DNA of 10,364 bases from NCBI GenBank assembly GCA_035548775.1, contig DASZSI010000200.1, positions 1-10,364 of the forward strand, in the 5' to 3' direction. Positions 1 through 6,189 of this stretch are shown one piece after another. Every line of letters starts with the position of its first letter. The stretch's first letter is position 1. The DNA is from UBA7672 sp035548775. GTDB lineage: Bacteria > Pseudomonadota > Alphaproteobacteria > Caulobacterales > Hyphomonadaceae. The position numbers were made by a program, and so were the translations under genes. Below the pieces are notes generated by a model that saw only the letters and a list, made by a program, of their open reading frames with translations, was not told where the DNA came from and did no database searches.

Positions 1-60
1 AAACGCGCACTTCGCCCGCCTTTTGCTGACCTGTCTCAGGCCTGCAAACCCGGTTTAAGC

Positions 61-89
61 TTGACCCTCACGCAGCGTGAGCCGTTAAC
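61..89 (+). promoter_or_regulatory. Candidate promoter of the DUF1592 operon with a dyad in the spacer
   Basis: TTGACC (61-66) and GTTAAC (84-89) are separated by exactly 17 bases. The first box is close to the sigma-70 -35 consensus; the second matches TATAAT at three of six positions, as is common in alphaproteobacteria. Transcription would begin near 96, leaving a leader of about 60 bases before the ATG at 159. The spacer holds the perfect inverted repeat CTCACGC-A-GCGTGAG (67-81). The boxes are seen in the sequence; promoter activity is inferred. Confidence 0.4.
67..81. promoter_or_regulatory. Possible operator: perfect 15-bp inverted repeat
   Basis: CTCACGC and GCGTGAG are perfect 7-base half-sites around a single central A. 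The one-base centre makes an RNA hairpin with this exact pairing unlikely, so a dimeric DNA-binding protein is the better explanation. It lies wholly between the proposed -35 and -10 boxes, a position where a bound protein would block RNA polymerase. No second complete copy was seen in the window, and no regulator gene lies within it. Confidence 0.4.
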
Positions 90-158
90 GTGTGCGTCAG
101 CCTTGCAGTCCACAGCGACAGGATCGCTCCCGAACGTAGCAGGAGGCGTCGTGGGTCG

Positions 159-1955
159 ATGCAAACGGTGACGGTCATCAAGAAACCCGCGGCCGGGCTC
201 TCCCGTTTCGTCGCGGCGGGATCCGTCCTGGCCCTGACTGCCGCCGTTGCGGCGCTTCTGCTCGCCAGCTGCGCCACCCCCGTTCAAGAGGTCCGTTCGA
301 CCGCGGCCGCCACGGCGCCCGATCACCAGGGCGCAAATCTCACATTGGTCGGCACGAGACGGATCAACGAGCTGCAGTACCGGCACGCTATCGCAGATAT
401 CTTTGGGCCGTCGATCAAGGCAGAAGGCCGGTTTGAACCCGAGCTTCGCAAGGACGGCCTGCTCGCAATCGGCGCCAGCGAAGTGTCGATTTCGGATTCG
501 GGGTTTGCGCAGTACTTCACGATCGCACGCTCAATCGCCGACCAGGTGTTGCTGAACACGCCCACGCAGGAAAATCAGAAGGCTGCCGTGCAGGCGGCGC
601 GCGACAAGGTCGTGCCCTGTACGCCAGCCAAGCCGGATGCGCCTGACGCGGCGTGCGCCGAAAAGTTCGTCCGTACCTATGGCGAGCGCATGTTCCGCCG
701 CCCCCTCACTGAGGCTGACGTCGCCTTGCGGGTGAAGCTCGCGGAAGCTGGCGCCGTCCAGAACAAGGACTTCTATCACGGCATCAAGCTGTCATTGATC
801 AGCCTGCTTACTGCGCCTGAATTCCTTTTCCGGCTGGAGACCGCCGAACCTGACGGCGCCACTCCAGGGTCCGTGCGCCTCGACAGCTACTCCAAGGCCG
901 CTCGCCTCTCTTACCTGATGTGGGACGCGCCTCCGGATACAGAACTGCTTGCCGCAGCCAAGGATGGCTCGATCAACACCCCGGCTGGCCTGAAAGCGCA
1001 GATCGACCGGCTTTCAGCCAACCACGCCCGAATGGAAGTGGGTCTTCGATCCTTCTTCACCGACATGCTCGACTTCAACATGTTCGAGGATCTGACGAAG
1101 GATCCCAAAGCCTATCCCAAATTCAGCCTGGCTGTGGCCAATGGCGCGCGCGAGCAGACGCTGAGAGTGCTGGTCGACCAGCTCATCACCCGGAACGGCG
1201 ATTATCGCGACATCTTCACGACGCGGGACAGCTTCATCAACCGGGCGCTCGCGCCGGTCTACAAGGTTCCCTACACCTATGACGGAGAATGGGCCCGCTA
1301 CACCTTCCCGCCGGAATCCGGCCAGTCGGGTGTGCTGACCCAGGCCACGTTCATGATGCTGTTTTCCCATCCAGGCCGGTCATCACCGACCGTTCGCGGG
1401 GTCAAGCTTTCCGAGATTTTCATGTGCATCCACATTCCGCCGCCGCCGGCGAATGTCGACTTCTCCAAGGTTCGGGACTCGGACGCAGGAACCGTGCGCC
1501 AACGCCTTCTCCAGCACGCCACCAACGCAGGCTGCTCGAGCTGCCATCTGCTCAGCGATCCGCCCGGGCTCGCACTCGAGAATTTCGATGGGCTTGGCCA
1601 GTTCCGGACAATGGAGAGCGGCCAGAAAATCGATGTTTCGGTCGACTGGTTGGGCAAGAAGTTCGAGGGATCGCAAGGCCTCGGCGCCAACTTCCACGAC
1701 GATCCGCAAATCCCCGCCTGCCTCGTCCGCAACATTTTCGCCTACGGGACCGGCAGGACGCCCGACAAGACCGACCAGGCGTTCATCGACCGCCAGGTCA
1801 AGGCCTTTGCGGCCGAGGGGTACAAGGTGCCGGCGCTGATTGCCGATATCGCGGCGAGCCCGGAATTCTATCGCGTGCCGCCAAAGCTGGTTGCGCCTGC
1901 CGCGCGAACGCAGGCGACAGCCGAAAGCGCGGCATCCACTGCTTCCATAAAGTGA
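159..1955 (+). CDS. DUF1592/DUF1588/DUF1585-type lipoprotein with CxxCH motif
   Basis: The 598-residue product matches the planctomycete-type DUF1587/1595/1592/1588/1585 architecture; its biochemical role is unknown. An N-terminal hydrophobic stretch ends in a lipobox, L35-A-S-C38, predicting a lipid-anchored periplasmic protein. The order is a DUF1587-like start (RRINELQY, 67-74), DUF1595 (about 160-227, with FRRPL at 179-183), DUF1592 (about 235-370), DUF1588 (about 387-490, with C423 before four prolines and CSSCH at 459-463, then a DPPGLALENFD run) and DUF1585 (about 515-590). CxxCH could attach one haem c covalently; that is inference. ATG 159 was chosen over an upstream GTG at 90 because AGGAGG at 141-146 precedes it, although the 12-base spacing is long, and because it puts the signal sequence at the N-terminus. 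It is first in an apparent operon with the next two genes. Confidence 0.85.
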   Translation: MQTVTVIKKPAAGLSRFVAAGSVLALTAAVAALLLASCATPVQEVRSTAAATAPDHQGANLTLVGTRRINELQYRHAIADIFGPSIKAEGRFEPELRKDGLLAIGASEVSISDSGFAQYFTIARSIADQVLLNTPTQENQKAAVQAARDKVVPCTPAKPDAPDAACAEKFVRTYGERMFRRPLTEADVALRVKLAEAGAVQNKDFYHGIKLSLISLLTAPEFLFRLETAEPDGATPGSVRLDSYSKAARLSYLMWDAPPDTELLAAAKDGSINTPAGLKAQIDRLSANHARMEVGLRSFFTDMLDFNMFEDLTKDPKAYPKFSLAVANGAREQTLRVLVDQLITRNGDYRDIFTTRDSFINRALAPVYKVPYTYDGEWARYTFPPESGQSGVLTQATFMMLFSHPGRSSPTVRGVKLSEIFMCIHIPPPPANVDFSKVRDSDAGTVRQRLLQHATNAGCSSCHLLSDPPGLALENFDGLGQFRTMESGQKIDVSVDWLGKKFEGSQGLGANFHDDPQIPACLVRNIFAYGTGRTPDKTDQAFIDRQVKAFAAEGYKVPALIADIAASPEFYRVPPKLVAPAARTQATAESAASTASIK

Positions 1956-2001
1956 AGATCATGTCGAAGCGCCGAAAAGATATCGGAGGCGGGTGGTTCT
2001 G

Positions 2002-3381
2002 ATGAAAACGAAATTGCTGCTTTCGATGTTACTGGGGCTTGCAGTGGTCGCCGCGCCTGCGCCGGCGTTCGCGCAATGGTCGAAAGGATTTGTCGTCGAC
2101 TACTTCACCGATCCGGGCTGGAAGGGCGGGGACAAGGATACAAACTGCCCCAATGGTGATGATCCGCCTCCGGATTGGGTGAAGCTGATGACCACGTCCT
2201 GGCGGACCGAGGATCAAGCCAGGAAGCTTCTCGTCGGCGCCGCCGTGGGAGGCGTGAGACTCAATGACCGCGGACCGAAGCCCGGGATGAACGTCAATCG
2301 GGATCCAACCCTGATTTCCGATCCGAAGGCGCCGATGGTCGTCGGCAATACGGGGTACGGTTTCGACCTCGATCACAATCCAAAGACCGGCTTCACGTCT
2401 CCGGACGGCAAGCAGAAGGGCCTGGACAATCAGTATCAGCGCGCAGTCGGCTGCTTCAAGCAGTATCGCGGCGGAGGTCGTGGCGCGAAGGAGCCGCGCG
2501 CCGGTGAAGACTACGAGATGACCGAAATGCGGGCCGGCGTGTTCACAATCGTCATCGTGCTCTCGGGCGAAGGCGCCGATCCGATGAACGACCCCAACAT
2601 GCGGGTCGGTTTCTACCTGTCGAAGGACAAGCTCGGGATCAACGGCGACGGCGCTGTCGGGACGGACGACTCCTATCGCGTCGATCCGGATCTCCGCTTT
2701 ACGACAGTGTTCGAGGCGAAGTCGGCCAAGGGAATCATCACGCCGAAGAAGCCGCTGGAGCGGCTGCGCGTGCGTGAGCCCGGATCACGCTTTGGCTTCG
2801 GCCAGGATCTCATTCTCGAGAAACCGCAGGTGCGCCTGACCCTGAAACCGGACGGCAAATTGACCGCCGACATGGGCGGATACCGGAACTGGCGTTACAT
2901 GTATGTGGGCCTCGCATCGGCGGCCAGCGCTGCCGAACAGCCCGGCGGCTATCAGTTCGCGGCGCTCTGGTACAACTGCCAGAAGCTTGCCGACTGGAAA
3001 CCGCCCGGGGTGAAGGGCCCCAACACGCACATTTCGATGTTCTATACGATGGACGCCATCCCCGCGTTCATCATCACTCCGGACAGCCACGAGGTGGTCA
3101 AGCGGGCGGAAGTCTTCACCGGCGTGTCCCAGGCTGCGTCCCGGACGCCGGAGGACCTCGCCCGTTCCATGCGCACGCTCGGAACCGAGCCGGGCTTCAT
3201 ACTTACCGGAGGCGCAAGGTCGTGGCCGAACAAGCCGAATCCCGACGAGCCGGCGCCATCAACCGATCCGCTCTACTGGGCCAAGGCGATTCAGGACCCC
3301 CGGGGCGGCTATTACGCAACTGGCCTGGCTTCGCCGGCGGAACCGCCGCCTTCGCTCGAGAATGCCCTGGCCGGGAGATAG
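2002..3381 (+). CDS. Sec-exported protein of unknown function, middle gene of the DUF1592-DUF1552 operon
   Basis: I do not recognise a named family. The 459-residue product begins with a clear Sec signal peptide (MKTK, then a hydrophobic core, APAFA with cleavage predicted after A24), so it is periplasmic or surface-exposed. The body is rich in Asp/Asn/Gly loops: FDLDHN at 121-126, GLDNQ at 140-144, and NGDGAVGTDD at 214-223. These could bind calcium, but no canonical EF-hand is seen. A DGKLTADMGGYRNWRYMYVG stretch and three cysteines follow. There are no membrane helices after the signal. ATG 2002 is preferred to GTG 1993: GGAGG at 1985-1989 is only 3 bases from the GTG, and 2002 gives the standard signal peptide. 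It starts 46 bases after the DUF1592 gene and is followed 71 bases on by the DUF1552 gene, so it probably works with both at the cell envelope. Confidence 0.75.
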   Translation: MKTKLLLSMLLGLAVVAAPAPAFAQWSKGFVVDYFTDPGWKGGDKDTNCPNGDDPPPDWVKLMTTSWRTEDQARKLLVGAAVGGVRLNDRGPKPGMNVNRDPTLISDPKAPMVVGNTGYGFDLDHNPKTGFTSPDGKQKGLDNQYQRAVGCFKQYRGGGRGAKEPRAGEDYEMTEMRAGVFTIVIVLSGEGADPMNDPNMRVGFYLSKDKLGINGDGAVGTDDSYRVDPDLRFTTVFEAKSAKGIITPKKPLERLRVREPGSRFGFGQDLILEKPQVRLTLKPDGKLTADMGGYRNWRYMYVGLASAASAAEQPGGYQFAALWYNCQKLADWKPPGVKGPNTHISMFYTMDAIPAFIITPDSHEVVKRAEVFTGVSQAASRTPEDLARSMRTLGTEPGFILTGGARSWPNKPNPDEPAPSTDPLYWAKAIQDPRGGYYATGLASPAEPPPSLENALAGR

Positions 3382-3394
3382 AGCCCGGGAGATA
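3371..3394 (+). repeat. 10-bp direct repeat across the stop codon of the middle operon gene
   Basis: CCGGGAGATA occurs at 3371-3380 and again at 3385-3394, a 14-base period. The first copy contains the first two bases of the TAG stop (3379-3381). It looks like a small local duplication in the intergenic gap. No function is apparent. Confidence 0.5.
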
Positions 3395-3452
3395 AAAGGC
3401 TGGCGCCCATTCGTGCAGCAGAACAGAATGCAGGCTTCTGAAGGACGATCCG

Positions 3453-4820
3453 ATGACTAGGTTCACCCGTAGGTCGATCTTGCGAGGCGCTCTCGGCGGC
3501 ACGGCCGTCTGCGTCGGCATTCCCGCGCTGGACATCTTCCTCGATGGAAATGGCAAGGCATACGCTGACGGCGCAAAGCTGCCGCTGCGTTTCGGAACCT
3601 ACTTCTGGGGCCTTGGATTGACACCGATCATTACTGACGGCGTCGCGAGCGGGTCGCGCTGGATTCCCAAGGAAGCGAGCGGCGCCCAATGGACACTCAC
3701 GCCGCAGCTGAGATCCCTTGAAGGCCTGGAAAAGAAAGTCTCGGTCTTTTCGGGCTTCAAGGTCGAACTCGAAGGAAAGTCGAACATACCGCACTTCAGT
3801 GGCACGGCTGGCGTCCTGACCGGGCGTGCTCCGCTCGTCGTCAACGCATACGACGCGGCGACCTTTGACACATTCATCGCTGATGCGATCGGCAGCGGGA
3901 CCCGCTTCCGACAGATCGACATTTCGCCTTACGGCTCGCAGAAGTCCTACTCGACGCGCGTCGCCGGTTCGGCGACGGCGCCGGCAGATGCCTCTCCGCT
4001 GCAGCTCTACACGCGGTTGTTCGGCGAGGGCTTCCAGGATCCAAATTCCGACACGTTCACGCCCGATCCGCAGGTCATGCTGCGCAAATCGGTGCTGTCG
4101 GCGGTTGGGGACCAGCGCCAGGCGCTGATGTCCTCGCTCGGCGCCTCCGACAAGACAGCGCTCGACCAGTATTTCACCTCGGTGCGCGCGATGGAGAACC
4201 GGCTGGCGCTCGAGCTTGAGAAGCCCGCGAAAGCCGAAGGCTGCGTCGTGCCAAAAAGACCCGCGGACACCCCGCTGGCCCGCGACATCTTCACCGTCAA
4301 CAAGAACAACAAGCTGATGGCCGAGCTCCTGGCCATGGGTCTTGCCTGCAATCAGACCAAGGTCTTCACCGTCATGCATTCGGACGGCACGAATGGCGTT
4401 TTCCTGCCGGGTGATCCTGCGATCTATCACCTCCACACGCACGACGAGCCGATCGATCCCAAGCTGGGCTATCAGGTGCTCTCCGAGAAATGCGCTGGAC
4501 TGTGCGCCGACGGCTTCGGCGATTTCGTGCGGGCCCTTGATGCGATCAGGGAAGGGGACGGCACCCTGCTCGATAACACCCTGGTGTTCGGCTACTCGGA
4601 TTCCGGCTACGCAAAAAACCACTCGGTGGAAAACATTCCGATCATGCTCGCCGGCGGCGCCCGGGGCGCCCACAAGTCGGGCAAGCACATCCAGGGCAAT
4701 GGCGATCCGGTCAGCCGGGTCGTTCTCACCGCCCAACAACTGGCGGGTCTCCCAACTGGACAGTTCGGCGAGGGGTCGATGAAGACCACGAAATCCGTCA
4801 GCGAAGTCATCGCGGCCTGA
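3453..4820 (+). CDS. DUF1552 family protein with Tat signal
   Basis: The 455-residue product has a twin-arginine signal, T5-R-R-S-I-L-R11, followed by a hydrophobic stretch ending near AYADG. This predicts Tat export in a folded state, possibly with a cofactor or metal. The body matches DUF1552, which in many bacteria is encoded beside DUF1592-type proteins; its activity is unknown, and a relation to the DUF1501/sulfatase-phosphatase-like group is sometimes drawn. Visible conserved-looking residues are H309-S-D311, the His cluster H326/H328/H330 followed by D331, and the C-terminal block YSDSG (381-385), H390, a Gly-rich run and GKH (410-412). The His/Asp pattern suggests metal binding; this is inference. 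AAGGA (3441-3445) lies 7 bases before the ATG, a good site. It is the last gene of the operon. No T-rich terminator was seen between it and the tRNA gene. Confidence 0.85.
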   Translation: MTRFTRRSILRGALGGTAVCVGIPALDIFLDGNGKAYADGAKLPLRFGTYFWGLGLTPIITDGVASGSRWIPKEASGAQWTLTPQLRSLEGLEKKVSVFSGFKVELEGKSNIPHFSGTAGVLTGRAPLVVNAYDAATFDTFIADAIGSGTRFRQIDISPYGSQKSYSTRVAGSATAPADASPLQLYTRLFGEGFQDPNSDTFTPDPQVMLRKSVLSAVGDQRQALMSSLGASDKTALDQYFTSVRAMENRLALELEKPAKAEGCVVPKRPADTPLARDIFTVNKNNKLMAELLAMGLACNQTKVFTVMHSDGTNGVFLPGDPAIYHLHTHDEPIDPKLGYQVLSEKCAGLCADGFGDFVRALDAIREGDGTLLDNTLVFGYSDSGYAKNHSVENIPIMLAGGARGAHKSGKHIQGNGDPVSRVVLTAQQLAGLPTGQFGEGSMKTTKSVSEVIAA

Positions 4821-4898
4821 TCACGCCGTCAGACCGGCTCGACACGGTCGCCATCATGAGACCGAAATCGATAGCCGTCGGCATACCCTGACGAGCCG

Positions 4899-4988
4899 TG
4901 GCGGTGAGGGTGGGATTCGAACCCACGATACGGTTTCCCGTATACACGCTTTCCAAGCGTGCGCCATCGACCACTCGGCCACCTCACC
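4899..4988 (-). tRNA. tRNA-Ser(GGA)
   Basis: Read on the - strand, the 5' acceptor GGTGAGG pairs with CCTCACC, followed by discriminator G and an encoded CCA (4899-4901). The anticodon stem CACGC/GCGTG encloses a loop with anticodon GGA, reading UCC and UCU serine codons. The T arm contains GGTTCGAATCC. A long variable arm (TACGG-GAAA-CCGTA) gives the class II structure expected of tRNA-Ser. The total is 90 bases including CCA. Confidence 0.97.
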
Positions 4989-5040
4989 GGGCAGGGCGCA
5001 AGCGCAGCGCAAAGCCGCTCTCAAGCCAGTCGAGGGGGGC

Positions 5041-5068
5041 GTTGTACATGCGTCTTTGTGAAGTGCAA
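5041..5068 (-). promoter_or_regulatory. Candidate promoter of tRNA-Ser with GC-rich discriminator
   Basis: On the - strand, TTGCAC (5063-5068) and TACAAC (5041-5046) are 16 bases apart. The -10 is followed at once by GCCCCCC, a GC-rich discriminator of the kind found at stable-RNA promoters under stringent control. Transcription would start about 45 bases before the mature tRNA. The rest of the 241-base gap between the tRNA and the thioesterase genes (4989-5229) shows no gene, and no convincing promoter was found for the thioesterase pair. Confidence 0.4.
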
Positions 5069-5229
5069 GTTAGCGCCGAAAGCTCCGGAAAAGCGCTCTG
5101 TTTGCAGAAGCCTGGCGGCGCGCCGTGACGGTCCGCGCCTGACTGGGCGGATATCTTTCTCTCCCTCCTTGGCGGGCGCGTCCAAGTATGCGCATGCATC
5201 GCTGCCCCTCATGGAAGCACCTCGGGAAA

Positions 5230-5727
5230 ATGGCTGGCGATAACGAAACCGGCGAGCGAGAGAATAATCGCGCGGTCTTCGCCCCCGGACGCGAGGGGGA
5301 ATGGTCGGCCGAACAGATCGCGCTGATGATGGTGCCGGCGACGCCTTACTCGGTCGCGCTCGGCTTCCGGTATGTTTCGTCCTCGCCTGGCCGCGGATCG
5401 ATCCTGCTGCCCTGGCGCGAGGACCTCGTGGGCGCTGCAGGATCCGGAATCCTTGCCCCTGGCGCCGTGACCGCGCTGATCGACCAGACCTGCGGCCTGG
5501 CCATCATGGCTTATGTGGGCAACCTCGCTCAGCCCGCGACGCTTGATCTCCGGATCGACCATTTGCGGCCGGCGCGCCCGGGCGCATCGGTGACAGCCGC
5601 GGCGCACTGCTACAAGGCCACCCGCACCATCGCCTTCCTCAGGTCCGAAGCCTGGGACGACTCGCCCGACGATCCGGTTGCGACCGCGCAAGCCGCCTTC
5701 ACGCTCAACCGGCGGGAAGGCGCATGA
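5230..5727 (+). CDS. PaaI-like hotdog-fold thioesterase with degenerate active-site motif
   Basis: The product, 165 residues from ATG 5230, has the PaaI/4HBT hotdog pattern: a long helix after a short loop, then LDLRIDHLRPARPGASVTAA, the typical central strand. Family members hydrolyse acyl-CoA or aryl-CoA thioesters in the cytoplasm. The usual HGG at the start of the helix is replaced by A76-P77-G78, while D85, nine residues after A76, sits where the catalytic Asp/Glu belongs. The enzyme may be weak alone or act as a partner subunit. The N-terminus is uncertain: ATG 5188 would add 14 residues but has no ribosome binding site, and at 5230 only a poor GGAAG 12 bases upstream is visible. Its stop overlaps the start of the next thioesterase gene (ATGA), so the two are translationally coupled. 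Confidence 0.75.
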   Translation: MAGDNETGERENNRAVFAPGREGEWSAEQIALMMVPATPYSVALGFRYVSSSPGRGSILLPWREDLVGAAGSGILAPGAVTALIDQTCGLAIMAYVGNLAQPATLDLRIDHLRPARPGASVTAAAHCYKATRTIAFLRSEAWDDSPDDPVATAQAAFTLNRREGA

Positions 5728-6140
5728 CCGATGCCGCCGATCTCAACCACCTGCTCGCCAGTTCGCCCTTCGGCCGATTCATGGCGATCGAGGCAAGGGT
5801 GGACGAGCGCGGCGTGCTCGTCGTCCTGCCTCCGCGCGACAGCTTGATCGGCAACACCATGCTGCCGGCGTTGCATGGCGGCGCCATCGCTGCGTTTCTC
5901 GAGATCGCCTGCCTGATGCAGCTGGCCTACGAGACCGACACGATCGCGCCGGCCCGCACGATCGATTTCAGCGTCGAATACCTGCGCCCGGGGCGGCCGG
6001 AGATCACCTACGCGCGTGCTAAAGTCCGCCGCATCGGGCGGCGCGTCGCCACGGTGCACGGCGAAGCCTGGCAGCGCGACGAAGCGACGCCTGTCTGCCT
6101 CGTACAATGCCATTTCCGGCTGCCCGCCGCCGCCCCGTGA
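5724..6140 (+). CDS. PaaI family thioesterase (hotdog fold)
   Basis: The 138-residue product has the normal length and layout of a PaaI-type acyl-CoA thioesterase. The signature is LHGGAIAAFLE: H51-G52-G53 with E60 nine residues on, the spacing of HGG to the catalytic acid in the family. The following TIDFSVEYLRPGRP is the conserved central strand, and no signal peptide is present, so it is cytoplasmic. The substrate cannot be read from the sequence; short- or medium-chain, aromatic or detoxification thioesters are all possible. It overlaps the preceding thioesterase by four bases (ATGA at 5724-5727), which argues for coupled translation and perhaps a hetero-oligomer. It converges with the large - strand gene, 49 bases away. 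Confidence 0.88.
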   Translation: MTDAADLNHLLASSPFGRFMAIEARVDERGVLVVLPPRDSLIGNTMLPALHGGAIAAFLEIACLMQLAYETDTIAPARTIDFSVEYLRPGRPEITYARAKVRRIGRRVATVHGEAWQRDEATPVCLVQCHFRLPAAAP

Positions 6141-6189
6141 CGCCGGCCTGACCCTTGCCTTTGGCTTGTGCGGGCCAGGTCCGCCGGTA

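Noticed and set aside
90..158. GTG at 90 as the start of the DUF1592 protein
   Set aside because: It would put 23 Arg-rich residues before the lipoprotein signal, it overlaps the proposed -10 region, and AGGAGG supports ATG 159.
3312..4739. Long open frame of 475 codons on the - strand opposite the DUF1552 gene
   Set aside because: It is antisense to a well-supported gene, has Arg/Gly-rich composition with no domain, and is explained by the high GC content.
4898..5128. Short open frame beginning AVRVGFEPTIRF on the + strand
   Set aside because: This is the well-known false translation of the antisense strand of a tRNA, here tRNA-Ser.
5125..5157. GTGACG and TATCTT as a promoter for the thioesterase pair
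   Set aside because: The spacing of 21 bases is too long, and no better pair was found in the gap.
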